This document shows positions 19,405 through 29,155 of a stretch of 64,000 nt of DNA, piece after piece; within the stretch, counting starts at the first letter, position 1; each line of letters starts with the position of its first letter. The notes below the pieces were generated by a model. That model did no database searches. It was not told where the DNA came from and saw nothing but the letters and a program-made list of their open reading frames with translations. The position numbers and the translations under genes are program-made. Origin of the DNA: JBFGCT01 sp963825565 (GTDB lineage: Bacteria > Actinomycetota > Acidimicrobiia > Acidimicrobiales > Ilumatobacteraceae); assembly GCA_963825565.1 (NCBI GenBank), contig CAWGTW010000004.1, positions 620,001 through 684,000 on the forward strand, read 5' to 3'.

Positions 19405-21210
19405 TCAGTAGGCGGTGCTGGCGACGAACCGGTCGGCGGGGGCGGCTTCGCCGAGCAGGTTGCCCTGGACGTAGTCGCACCCTGCAGCCCGCAGTCGCCG
19501 GAGCTGCTCGATGCCGCTGACCCGTTCGGCGATCACCTGCATGTCGAGCGCGTGGGCGAGGAGCACGAGCGCCCGCACCAGTCGCGTGTCGGTCTCCGAC
19601 GAGCCCGACGGCAGCGCGAACGAACCGTCGAGTTTGAGGAGGTCGGCGCCGACATCGGTGAGGATCGAGAGCGCGTTCGCGCCGGTGCCGAAGTTGTCGA
19701 TCGCCATCCGCACGCCCGTCCGCCGCAGCGCCCGCACGCTGCGTTCGACGTTGACATCCCGGTTGAGCAGCGCGGTCTCCCGGGCTTCGAGCACGAGCTG
19801 ATCGGGCCGCAGGCGGTGTTGGCGGAGCTGAGTCAGGATGAAGTTGACGAACGACGCGTGCGCCAGCTGGGTCCGTGCGACGTTGACGTGCACGGCGAAG
19901 CCGGTGTCGACCAGCTGCTGGTCGATCCAGATCCGGGCATCGGCGAGCGCTCGATCGATGACGAGTTCGCCGAGGGCGACGATCGACCCGGATTCCTCGG
20001 CGATCGACACGAACGTCGCCGGGTCGACGCGGCCTTGCGTCGGGTGGCTCCAGCGCACGAGCGCCTCGGCGCCGACTGCGGTCTGCGTCACCGACGAGAA
20101 CACCGGCTGGTACTCGATGTCGATCGATCGCTCGGCGATCGCCCGGGCCAGCGCGGCGGCCAGCTCGGTGCGCTCGCGGGCGGTCGAACGCATCTGTGCC
20201 GTGAAGAGCAGGCAGCGACCGCGGCCGGTGTGCTTGGCCTCGTACATCGCCGTGTCGGCGTTGCTGATCAGCATCGATGCCGCGTCGTCGTCGGACAGGG
20301 TGAGCGCGTCGAGATCGGAAAGAGCGACCCCGATGCTGACCGAGAACTCCAGGTCGAGGTCCCGGATCCGCAGGCGGCCGGTCAGCGCGCGCCGCATCCG
20401 CTCGGCGAGGTCGAGCGCCGTGACCGCGTCGGGCATCGACCGGCAGACGACCAGGAACTCGTCGCCGCCGATCCGGGCGACGCGATCGTCGGGACGGACC
20501 GCCTTGGCCAGCCGGCGCCCGGTCGACACGAGGAGGCGATCACCGATGTCGTGACCGAGCGCATCGTTGACGTACTTGAGCCGGTCGAGGTCGACGAAGA
20601 ACGCGGCGACGTGGCCGGCCCTGCCGCGCTGGCCGCGCACCGACTCGGCGAGGACCCCGATGATCTGGCGTCGGTTGGCGAGGCCGGTCAGCGGATCGTG
20701 CGTCGCACGGTGCCGCAACTCGGCAGCCTCCCGGCGGGCGACGGTCACGTCGTGGGCCATGACCGCGACGAACCCGCCGCCGTCCATCGCCGGGTCGTGA
20801 TGGACCGTCACCGTCGCCCGGAAGACATGGTCGTCGCCGGTGCGCGAGGTGTGGTCGAAGTCGCCGTGCCACGTGCCGCCGTTCGGGTCGTCGAACAGGT
20901 GCTGTGGGGCGTGGTCGAGGAACGATCGCATCAGCGCGTGGGCTGCACCCCCCGGGCGGAGGTCGTCGTCGCTCTCGGCCCCGAGCAGCGTCATCCCCGC
21001 CGAGGTGATCGTGTGCAGCTCACCGTCGAGGCCGAGGATCAGCACCGCCGACCGATCGGCGTCGAGGAGGCGGCGGATCGCCACCGGGAGCTCGAAGGGC
21101 GCGCGGTCCGCGCCATCCTCCGCCGCGGCATGCTCGCCGCGCTCGGCTGCGGACGCGGCGAGGCCGGGCGAGGGGAGCGTCGTCTGGTTGTCGCTGTCGT
21201 CGAGCTGCAC
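19405..21210 (-). CDS. PAS-GGDEF-EAL cyclic-di-GMP protein, degenerate EAL
   Basis: 601 residues, soluble: PAS-like sensory region (about 45-160), GGDEF domain (about 165-330) and EAL domain (about 345-590). The GGDEF active site reads IGGDEF with an RPDD inhibitory site five residues before it, so it should be a c-di-GMP synthase with feedback control. In the EAL half GAEALVRW, LEARET and LKLDGSF are kept, but the DDFGTG loop reads DNFGTGA and the VNxS motif reads VNVART. Phosphodiesterase activity is therefore doubtful. The start is GTG at 21210. Confidence 0.88.
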   Translation of the reverse strand: MQLDDSDNQTTLPSPGLAASAAERGEHAAAEDGADRAPFELPVAIRRLLDADRSAVLILGLDGELHTITSAGMTLLGAESDDDLRPGGAAHALMRSFLDHAPQHLFDDPNGGTWHGDFDHTSRTGDDHVFRATVTVHHDPAMDGGGFVAVMAHDVTVARREAAELRHRATHDPLTGLANRRQIIGVLAESVRGQRGRAGHVAAFFVDLDRLKYVNDALGHDIGDRLLVSTGRRLAKAVRPDDRVARIGGDEFLVVCRSMPDAVTALDLAERMRRALTGRLRIRDLDLEFSVSIGVALSDLDALTLSDDDAASMLISNADTAMYEAKHTGRGRCLLFTAQMRSTARERTELAAALARAIAERSIDIEYQPVFSSVTQTAVGAEALVRWSHPTQGRVDPATFVSIAEESGSIVALGELVIDRALADARIWIDQQLVDTGFAVHVNVARTQLAHASFVNFILTQLRQHRLRPDQLVLEARETALLNRDVNVERSVRALRRTGVRMAIDNFGTGANALSILTDVGADLLKLDGSFALPSGSSETDTRLVRALVLLAHALDMQVIAERVSGIEQLRRLRAAGCDYVQGNLLGEAAPADRFVASTAY

Positions 21211-21250
21211 GACGGGTCCTTTGTCGGCTTCTTCGGGCGACCGGCCCGCG

Positions 21251-21967
21251 TCAGCGACGATAGGTCCCGGTCAGGCCGGCGGACCCGATCGCGACGTCTT
21301 CGATGAACTCGAGCAGGCTCGCTGCTGATGTTCCATCGGCAAGTTCGTTCTGCTGGTTGAGCGCGTAGACGGTCAGCCGGTAGACGTGAGCTTCGTCGCC
21401 CTCCGGCGGGCAGGGTCCGTCGTAGCCGACCGAACCGAACGAGTTGACCGCCTGCACCGAGCCGAGTGGCACGTCGCCCTCGAGCACCGTGATGTCGTTC
21501 GGGTCGATCCCCGCGACGACCCAGTGCACGAACGGGCTGTCGCCGTCGAGCGCACTGTCGTCGACCAGCGCGATCGCAACCTCGACCGTCCCGGCCGGTG
21601 GGGACAGCCAGCTCACCGCCGGCGAGATGTTCTCGCCGTCGCAGGTGTAGATCGCGTCGATCGCCGCGCCTTGCTGCCACGGGGCGAACGCCTGGAACGC
21701 TTGGGGAGTCGTGTTCGCGTCGTCGATCGGGAGCGACGGTGGCCCCTCGGGGACGACCGGTACGGCCTCGAGGGGCACCGACGCCAGCGTCTCGGGCGGT
21801 GGCACCGTCGTCGTGAACGCCACGGCCGGCTCGCTGAGCGTCTTGCCGTCACCGGTGTCGCACGCGGCCAGTGCGGGTCCAGCGGCGGCCACCACGACGG
21901 CGGCGACGACCGTTGCGCGGCGCCTGCGTCGGCGGGCGAGTGGCCGTTCGGGGCGGTGGGCGGGCAT
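21251..21967 (-). CDS. YbhB/YbcL-family PEBP lipoprotein
   Basis: 238 residues. An Arg-rich N-terminus, hydrophobic segment and lipobox LAAC mark an exported lipoprotein. A phosphatidylethanolamine-binding-protein domain fills the C-terminal ~160 residues, with CDGENISPAVSW (the DxxxSP motif), PFVHWVVAGID and YDGPCPP. Bacterial PEBP homologues are of uncertain function. It is transcribed divergently from mca, whose GTG start lies about 50 bases away. Confidence 0.85.
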   Translation of the reverse strand: MPAHRPERPLARRRRRRATVVAAVVVAAAGPALAACDTGDGKTLSEPAVAFTTTVPPPETLASVPLEAVPVVPEGPPSLPIDDANTTPQAFQAFAPWQQGAAIDAIYTCDGENISPAVSWLSPPAGTVEVAIALVDDSALDGDSPFVHWVVAGIDPNDITVLEGDVPLGSVQAVNSFGSVGYDGPCPPEGDEAHVYRLTVYALNQQNELADGTSAASLLEFIEDVAIGSAGLTGTYRR

Positions 21968-22018
21968 CGCTGCGGAGCGTACGGCATGGTCTCGGCTCCG
22001 CTCGGTAGCCTGCGACGG

Positions 22019-22930
22019 GTGTCCGACGATCGCCTGACGCTCCTCACCGTGCACGCCCATCCCGACGACGAGGCCTCCAAGGGTGCGCCGACGCTGGCGA
22101 AGTACCACGCCGAGGGGGTCCGCACCGTGCTCGTGTGTTGCACCGGCGGCGAGGAGGGCGATCTGCAGAACCCGTCGTTGCGCGAGGAGGGCCAGCCGTT
22201 CCACGGGCTGACCCCGGAGCAAGAGAAGGCCAAGGTCGCGTCGATGCGCCACGCGGAGCTGGCAGCGTCGGCGGAGATCATCGGCTTCGACGAGGTCGTG
22301 ATGCTCGGCTACCGGGATTCGGGGATGGCCGAGGCAGCGTCGAACGAGCATCCGGACTGCTTCCACCGCGCCGACCTCGACGAGGCGACCGGCCGGCTGG
22401 TCGCTGTGATCCGGCGGACAAGACCCCAGGTGATCATCACCTACGGCGACGACCAGAAGGGCTACCCGCATCCGGACCACCTTCGGGTGCACGACATCTC
22501 GGTCCTGGCCTTCGACCGGGCCGGCGACCCGGACTGGTACCCCGAGCTCGGCGAGGCGTTCGCGCCGTCGAAGCTGTACTACTCGGTGTGGGCCAAGGCC
22601 CGCATTCTCGCCGTCCACGAGGCGATGCTGCGCCTGCGCGGCGAGTCGCCGTTCGACCAGGAGTGGCTCGACCGGCCGGGCCAGGATCACCGGATCACGA
22701 CCCGGGTCGACGTGTCCGACTACCTGTGGGCGCGCACCGGTGCGCTCCGCGCCCATGCCACCCAGGTCGATCCGAGCGCCGGGTGGTGGTTCGGGTTGTC
22801 CGACGACGAGTTGGCCGAGATCTACCCGTGGGAGGACTGGATTCTCGCCCGGTCGATCTGCGGGCCGATCCCCGACGAGGACGGCGAGCACGACCTGTTC
22901 GACTGCCTCCGCCCGGGAGCTGCGCTGTGA
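22019..22930 (+). CDS. mca: mycothiol S-conjugate amidase
   Basis: 303-residue LmbE/PIG-L-type zinc amidase that cleaves mycothiol conjugates to release mercapturic acids during detoxification. Zinc ligands are in HAHPDDEASKG near the N-terminus and YPHPDHLRVHD near residue 150. The long C-terminal part, including PWEDWILARS, separates Mca from the deacetylase MshB. GTG at 22019 was chosen; an ATG at 21986 would add eleven residues. Mycothiol is restricted to actinobacteria, supporting the assignment of this genome. The stop overlaps the next gene by four bases. Confidence 0.9.
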   Translation: MSDDRLTLLTVHAHPDDEASKGAPTLAKYHAEGVRTVLVCCTGGEEGDLQNPSLREEGQPFHGLTPEQEKAKVASMRHAELAASAEIIGFDEVVMLGYRDSGMAEAASNEHPDCFHRADLDEATGRLVAVIRRTRPQVIITYGDDQKGYPHPDHLRVHDISVLAFDRAGDPDWYPELGEAFAPSKLYYSVWAKARILAVHEAMLRLRGESPFDQEWLDRPGQDHRITTRVDVSDYLWARTGALRAHATQVDPSAGWWFGLSDDELAEIYPWEDWILARSICGPIPDEDGEHDLFDCLRPGAAL

Positions 22931-23163
22931 GCGTCCAGTACCGGGTGATCGTCGCCAAGAAGGACGAGCGGGTCGAGGGACCCGACGGCGCCGGGATCGT
23001 GATCACCGTGCCGCTCGACGATGCAGCGAGCGCCGATTTCGATCCGACCGTCGCCTACATGCGCGGCACGCTCAAGGCGACCGGCCATACCGGGCGGATC
23101 CTGGAACTGCTCGAATCCGGCGACGCCGCGGCCGCGATCGGCCGCCTGGTCGAGATCGCCTGA
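22927..23163 (+). CDS. small hypothetical protein coupled to mca
   Basis: 78 residues starting with GTG inside the mca stop (GTGA overlap), so translation is probably coupled. The sequence reads VQYRVIVAKKDERVEG, then VITVPLDDAASADFDPTVAYMRG and a C-terminal helix TGRILELLESGDAAAAIGRL. No known domain was recognised. It contains no signal peptide or membrane segment. A role linked to mycothiol metabolism is inferred only from position. Confidence 0.65.
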   Translation: MSVQYRVIVAKKDERVEGPDGAGIVITVPLDDAASADFDPTVAYMRGTLKATGHTGRILELLESGDAAAAIGRLVEIA

Positions 23164-23248
23164 ACCGCACCGGCCGGCACCGAAGCGGGGTTGGCGGCCC
23201 GCTCGGTCGCCTGCACCGGCCACCCGACGCCGACCGTGGCCCGGCGGT

Positions 23249-24091
23249 TCAGGCGGCGCGCATCACGTCGCGCAGACTGCGAAATCCGATCAGTGTCGCG
23301 CCGCTGGCGTCGAGGCGTTCGGCCAGGTTGTCGCTGGTGACGAGCGCGAGGTCGGCGATCCACCCCTCGGCGTCGGCGCTGACCGCGCGGACCTCCGGCG
23401 TGTCGATCGCCGGCTGGACGTGGATCTCGGTGACGCCGGGCCGGAGGGACTGGATCGCGTCGTGGACGCGGGCCAGGCTGCCGGCTCGCCAGTCGTGGTC
23501 GAAGTGGTCGGGGAACACGACCCCCTCGTCACGGGCGAGGGTCCGGAACGGGAACCCCGCCTGCTCGGCCGAGATCGTCGACGGGAGCCGGATCGGAAGC
23601 CGGAACTCGACGGCCAGTTCGAGGTAGACGTCGAAGAACTCCGGGCGCAGCGTGATCGCCGACAGGTGGGGCGTGAGGTGCGAGACGTCGATGCCCCAGC
23701 TGATCGCCCGCTCGATCTGCGCCCGCAGCTCGCGCAGCACCTCGTCGTGGTCGGCGTGCTCCCAGAGGTCCTCCAGCGTGCGCGGGAACCCGACCTCGCC
23801 TGACTGCAGCGACGGCGCGTACGTGATCGGTCCCCACCGGTAGAACTCGTGCTCCGCGTTGAGCGTGAGGTGGACGCCGAGGTCCTCGTCCGCGGTCGCC
23901 ATGTGCGCCGCTTCGCGGGCCCACGGGGCGGGCACCATCAACGACGCGCAGGTGGCGACGCCCTTGCGCAGTGCCCGGTAGACGCCGACGTTCGCCGCAT
24001 GGCACGAGCCGAGATCATCGCAGGACAGGATCACCAACCGGTGCTCGGGTGAGTGACCGAGTCGTTCGGCCAGCGAGGTCGCGTTCGTCAC
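23249..24091 (-). CDS. ChbG/YdjC-family carbohydrate deacetylase
   Basis: 280 residues of the YdjC fold, related to chitooligosaccharide deacetylase. The metal-binding pattern is seen in LVILSCDDLGSCHAAN (Asp-Asp near residue 25), VHLTLNAEHEF and HLTPHLSAI. The start is GTG at 24091. No signal peptide is visible, so it acts in the cytoplasm. The sugar substrate is unknown. It is 10 bases downstream of the nuclease lipoprotein gene on the same strand and converges on the mca operon. Confidence 0.85.
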   Translation of the reverse strand: MTNATSLAERLGHSPEHRLVILSCDDLGSCHAANVGVYRALRKGVATCASLMVPAPWAREAAHMATADEDLGVHLTLNAEHEFYRWGPITYAPSLQSGEVGFPRTLEDLWEHADHDEVLRELRAQIERAISWGIDVSHLTPHLSAITLRPEFFDVYLELAVEFRLPIRLPSTISAEQAGFPFRTLARDEGVVFPDHFDHDWRAGSLARVHDAIQSLRPGVTEIHVQPAIDTPEVRAVSADAEGWIADLALVTSDNLAERLDASGATLIGFRSLRDVMRAA

Positions 24092-24101
24092 CGCCGCGAC
24101 G

Positions 24102-24635
24102 CTATCCCCCGCACGCAGCCCACAGACCGGCGTCGGCGGACTCGGCGGCCTGCGCCGCCTCGACGAACAGATCGGCGAAGGTCGTGTTCGGCTGGATCGA
24201 CAGCGGCGTCGCATACCCCTGGCGCACCAACTCGTAGTTGACGAACACGCCGTCGTCGGCGCGGTACACGTAGCCGAGGAGCCGTCCGTAGTCGTCGCGG
24301 TTGACCGTGTCACGCTCGATCCGGACAGCAGTGCCGATCGGCAGGAGTTGCGTGACGAAGTCGGTCGCCTCCGGGCCGTAGCACTCGATCGGGGTGTCGG
24401 GTCGTTTCGTCTCGGGGGTGTCGACACCGATCAGCCGGACCCGTTCCTCCCGGCCGCCGATCACGAGGTCGACCGTGTCGCCGTCCACGATGGCGGAGAC
24501 CACGGCGTTCGGCTCCAGCGCGTTCGCCTCGACGGTCGTGGCCGTGGTGGCCGTGGTGGCCGTCGGTGCGCCGCGGTCGCACCCACCGATCACCGACGCC
24601 GCGAGCGCCATGCCGAGCGCACCGATCCGTCTCAC
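24102..24635 (-). CDS. thermonuclease-family (SNase-like) lipoprotein
   Basis: 177 residues: signal peptide with lipobox IGGC, a Thr/Ala-rich linker containing a TTATTATT repeat, then a staphylococcal-nuclease domain. The active-site set is present: IVDGDTVDL, VRLIGVDTPET and DDYGRLLGYVY. It is probably a cell-surface, Ca2+-dependent nuclease. The ATG at 24635 lies 57 bases beyond the end of the upstream DUF2007-like gene on the same strand. Confidence 0.88.
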   Translation of the reverse strand: MRRIGALGMALAASVIGGCDRGAPTATTATTATTVEANALEPNAVVSAIVDGDTVDLVIGGREERVRLIGVDTPETKRPDTPIECYGPEATDFVTQLLPIGTAVRIERDTVNRDDYGRLLGYVYRADDGVFVNYELVRQGYATPLSIQPNTTFADLFVEAAQAAESADAGLWAACGG

Positions 24636-24691
24636 TCCGTCTGTCTACCGCCGTTCGTGAGCGAGCCGCAGGACGGGCGTGCGCACCGTCG

Positions 24692-24988
24692 TCACAGCAT
24701 CCGGCGGGCGGGTGGGACGCCCGTGATCTCCTCGATCACCTGCTGGGCCTCGCGCTTGCGGTCCTCGGTGACGAAGATGCGCGCCATCGGCTCGCGCGAG
24801 TACATCGTGAGGTGCAGCCCGAAGTCCTCGGTCATCACCGCCGGGATGCCTTCGTCGACGAGCACGTCGGTGATCATCCGCGCCTGCCATTGCGGGAGCC
24901 ACGCCGCCTCGACGGTCCGATCGGGGTTGGGCGGATCGGGTTCGTGCTTGCCGAACACCCAGTGCCACGCGCCGCGCAACGTCACCAT
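24692..24988 (-). CDS. DUF2007-like protein
   Basis: 98 residues, soluble. The core ITDVLVDEGIPAVMTEDFGLH followed by RIFVTEDRKREAQQVIEEI resembles the DUF2007/putative signal-transducing fold (a short alpha-beta unit with a GIPA turn). The ATG at 24988 was preferred; upstream in-frame codons to 25069 would add a low-complexity 27-residue extension. It diverges from the beta-ureidopropionase gene, sharing about 160 bases of intergenic DNA. Confidence 0.6.
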   Translation of the reverse strand: MVTLRGAWHWVFGKHEPDPPNPDRTVEAAWLPQWQARMITDVLVDEGIPAVMTEDFGLHLTMYSREPMARIFVTEDRKREAQQVIEEITGVPPARRML

Positions 24989-25061
24989 CGTCGAGCGCCC
25001 TGTCGCATGTCTCGGCTCGGGGTCTGACGCATGAACGGACCGTACGGCGAGCGCGTCCCTA

Positions 25062-25091
25062 TTGTCCACGTCAGGTGGGGGTCAGTAGTGT
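25062..25091 (+). promoter_or_regulatory. candidate sigma-70-type promoter of the pyrimidine-catabolism genes
   Basis: TTGTCC at 25062-25067 and TAGTGT at 25086-25091 are 18 bases apart, about 60 bases before the beta-ureidopropionase start. The fit to the consensus is moderate, and no operator was recognised nearby. Confidence 0.3.
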
Positions 25092-25149
25092 CGCAAGCAC
25101 ACGACCGGTGCGAGCGCACCGGCACCGCGCCGACCCTTGGGGGGAACAG

Positions 25150-25992
25150 ATGGCCAACATCGTCAAGGCCGCGTTGCTGCAGACCGACTGGACCGGCGAC
25201 AAGGAGTCGATGATCGTCAAGCACGAGGACGCGGCCCGCGAGGCTGCGTCACAGGGTGCGCAGGTGATCTGCTTCCAGGAGCTTTTCTACGGGCCGTACT
25301 TCTGCCAGGTCCAAGACGCCGCGTACTACGACTACACCGAGTACATCCCCGACGGTCCGACGACCGAGCGGTTCCGGGCGCTCGCCGCGGAGCTGCAGAT
25401 GGTGATGGTGCTCCCGATGTACGAGATCGAGCAGCCGGGCGTGTACTACAACACCGCTGCGGTGATCGATGCCGACGGCACGTACCTCGGCAAGTTCCGC
25501 AAGCAGCACATCCCGCAGGTCAAGGGGTTCTGGGAGAAGTTCTACTTCCGCCCCGGCAACGGCGGCTACCCGGTGTTCGACACGGCGGTCGGCAAGGTCG
25601 GCGTGTACATCTGCTACGACCGCCACTTCCCCGAAGGCTGGAGGATCCTCGGCCTGAACGGCGCCGAGATCGTGTTCAACCCGTCGGCGACGCACCGTGG
25701 GCTCTCGGAGTACCTGTGGAGCATCGAGCAGCCGGCGGCGGCGGTGGCCAACATGTACTACGTCGGAGCGATCAACCGGGTCGGGATCGAGCCGCTCGGC
25801 GACAACGACTTCTACGGCCAGAGCTACTTCGTCGACCCGCGGGGCAGCTACGTCGGCGACAAGGGCGATCCGTACCAGCCGGAACTGATCGTCCGCGAGC
25901 TCGACATGGACCGGATCAAGGAGGTCCGCGACGGGTGGGCGTTCTACCGCGACCGCCGGCCGGACGCGTACGACGAGATCGTGCAAGGCTGA
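25150..25992 (+). CDS. beta-ureidopropionase / N-carbamoyl amidohydrolase (nitrilase superfamily)
   Basis: 280-residue nitrilase-superfamily enzyme predicted to hydrolyse N-carbamoyl-beta-alanine to beta-alanine, CO2 and ammonia. The Glu-Lys-Cys triad is visible in CFQELFYGPYF, FRKQHIPQV and VYICYDRHFPEG. N-carbamoylputrescine amidase is a close alternative, but dihydropyrimidinase 90 bases downstream favours reductive pyrimidine catabolism. ATG at 25150 is preceded by GGGGGAACAG, a plausible ribosome binding site. First gene of the locus. Confidence 0.88.
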   Translation: MANIVKAALLQTDWTGDKESMIVKHEDAAREAASQGAQVICFQELFYGPYFCQVQDAAYYDYTEYIPDGPTTERFRALAAELQMVMVLPMYEIEQPGVYYNTAAVIDADGTYLGKFRKQHIPQVKGFWEKFYFRPGNGGYPVFDTAVGKVGVYICYDRHFPEGWRILGLNGAEIVFNPSATHRGLSEYLWSIEQPAAAVANMYYVGAINRVGIEPLGDNDFYGQSYFVDPRGSYVGDKGDPYQPELIVRELDMDRIKEVRDGWAFYRDRRPDAYDEIVQG

Positions 25993-26031
25993 CCATGCGC
26001 GGTTCGGGGTCAGGCACCGAACCGACCACAC

Positions 26032-26067
26032 AACAGACCACCGAACAGACCACCGAACAGACCACCG
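26032..26067. repeat. three tandem copies of a 12-base unit
   Basis: AACAGACCACCG is repeated three times without change between the beta-ureidopropionase stop and the hydA ribosome binding site. A short in-frame ORF (25995-26081, 28 codons, Thr/Glu/Gln-rich) passes through it and stops one base before the hydA start. Whether it is translated is unclear. Confidence 0.8.
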
Positions 26068-26082
26068 ACATGGAGGACTGAG

Positions 26083-27498
26083 ATGGCAACGACACTGATC
26101 CAGAACGGGACGATCGTCTCCGCCGTCGGCCGGCGTGACGGCGACGTGTTGATCGACGGGGAGTCGATCGTCGCGATCCTCGCGCCCGGGCAGGCAGCCG
26201 CGCTCGGCATCGGCGCCGACGTGTTGATCGACGCCTCCGGCAAGTACGTCGTGCCGGGCGGGGTCGACGTGCACACCCATATGCAGTTGCCCTTCGGGGG
26301 AACCGAGGCGTCGGACACGTTCGAGACCGGCACGATTGCCGCCGCCTGGGGTGGGGTGACCACGATCGTCGACTTCGCCGTGCAGAACACCGACACCAGC
26401 GTGCACGAACGGCTCGCGGAGTGGCACGAGAAGGCGGCCGGGAACTGCGCGATCGACTACGGCTTCCACCAGATCATCGGCGGGGTCGACGAGGAGTCGC
26501 TGAAGGCGATGACCTACCTGGTCGACAACGAGGGGATCACCAGCTTCAAGCTGTTCATGGCCTACCCGGGCGTGCTGTACTCCGACGACGGCCAGATCCT
26601 GCGGGCGATGCAGAACGCGTCGGAGTCGGGCGCGATGGTCATGATGCACGCCGAGAACGGCATCGCCATCGACGTGCTGGTGGCCCAGGCGGTGGCGCGC
26701 GGCGACACCGACCCGAGGTTCCACTCCCTCACCCGGCCTGCCGAGCTGGAGGAGGAGGCGACGCACCGGGCGATCCAGCTCGCCAAGGTCGCCGGCAACG
26801 TCCCGCTCTACATCGTGCACATGTCGGCATCGGGGGCGCTCGAGCAGGTCGCCGCTGCCCAGCACGCCGGGCTCAACGTGTTCGCCGAGACCTGCCCGCA
26901 GTACCTCTACCTGACCCTGGAGGACCAGCTCGCGCAACCGGGCTTCGAGGGCGCGAAGTGGGTCTGCTCGACGCCGTTGCGGACCAAGCACGAGCATCAC
27001 CAGAGCGATCTGTGGAAAGGGCTCCGGCTCAACGAGTTGGCGGTCGTCTCGACCGACCACTGCCCGTTCTGCTTCAAGGACCAAAAAGAGCTCGGCCGGG
27101 GCGACTTCTCCAAGATCCCGAACGGGATCGGCGGCGTGGAGCACCGGATGGAACTGATCTACCAGGGTGTCGTCACCGGTGAGATCAGCCTCGAACGCTG
27201 GGTCGAGACGTGCTGCACGACGCCGGCGCGAATGTTCGGGCTCGACAAGAAGGGCGTGATCGAACCGGGCGCCGATGCCGACATCTTGATCTGGGACCCG
27301 AACGCCAGGACGCGGATCGGGGTGAACGACAAGCACCACATGAACATGGACCACTCTGCCTACGAGGGCTTCGAGGTCGATGGCAAGGTCGACACCGTCC
27401 TCAGCCGCGGCACGGTCGTCGTCGAGAACGACACGTTCACCGGCCGTCCCGGGCACGGCCGCTTCGTCAAGCGCGGCCTGAGCAACTATCTGCACTGA
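26083..27498 (+). CDS. hydA: dihydropyrimidinase (D-hydantoinase)
   Basis: 471-residue zinc amidohydrolase that opens 5,6-dihydrouracil or dihydrothymine (or hydantoins) to N-carbamoyl amino acids. Binuclear-metal motifs are GGVDVHTHMQLPFGG (about residue 60), the carbamylated-lysine region ITSFKLFMAYPG (about 150), YIVHMSASGAL and STDHCPF. GGAGG lies seven bases before the ATG. It is placed after the ureidopropionase and before the semialdehyde dehydrogenase, matching a linear pyrimidine degradation route. No dihydropyrimidine dehydrogenase gene is in the window. Confidence 0.92.
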   Translation: MATTLIQNGTIVSAVGRRDGDVLIDGESIVAILAPGQAAALGIGADVLIDASGKYVVPGGVDVHTHMQLPFGGTEASDTFETGTIAAAWGGVTTIVDFAVQNTDTSVHERLAEWHEKAAGNCAIDYGFHQIIGGVDEESLKAMTYLVDNEGITSFKLFMAYPGVLYSDDGQILRAMQNASESGAMVMMHAENGIAIDVLVAQAVARGDTDPRFHSLTRPAELEEEATHRAIQLAKVAGNVPLYIVHMSASGALEQVAAAQHAGLNVFAETCPQYLYLTLEDQLAQPGFEGAKWVCSTPLRTKHEHHQSDLWKGLRLNELAVVSTDHCPFCFKDQKELGRGDFSKIPNGIGGVEHRMELIYQGVVTGEISLERWVETCCTTPARMFGLDKKGVIEPGADADILIWDPNARTRIGVNDKHHMNMDHSAYEGFEVDGKVDTVLSRGTVVVENDTFTGRPGHGRFVKRGLSNYLH

Positions 27499-27622
27499 TC
27501 ATCCACCACCAACGCCAGCAACCGGGTTGTGCCGCACGGCCGAGCGCAGCCAGCGAGGGAAGCGCCAGCGACGAGCTGGACCCGAGCGAGGAGAACCAAC
27601 GGGCCGACGAACGAGGGCAATC

Positions 27623-29107
<1,485 letters not shown>

Positions 29108-29110
29108 GTG

Positions 29111-29139
29111 TTACACCTGGTGTGTGACACCAGGTGTCA
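29111..29139. repeat. palindrome between mmsA and the LLM oxidoreductase gene
   Basis: ACACCTGGTGT (29113-29123) and its exact complement ACACCAGGTGT (29127-29137) flank a 3-base loop, directly after the mmsA stop and 16 bases before the next start. It could be an operator, an attenuating hairpin or a processing site. It shares the GGTGT/ACACC core with the palindrome at 3636. Confidence 0.6.
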
Positions 29140-29155
29140 ACAGGAGGGACGAACG

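Noticed and set aside
29108..29155. GTG start at 29108 for the LLM oxidoreductase
   Set aside because: It would translate a palindrome and lacks a ribosome binding site, while ATG at 29156 has AGGAGGGA and the family N-terminus MDIGVV.
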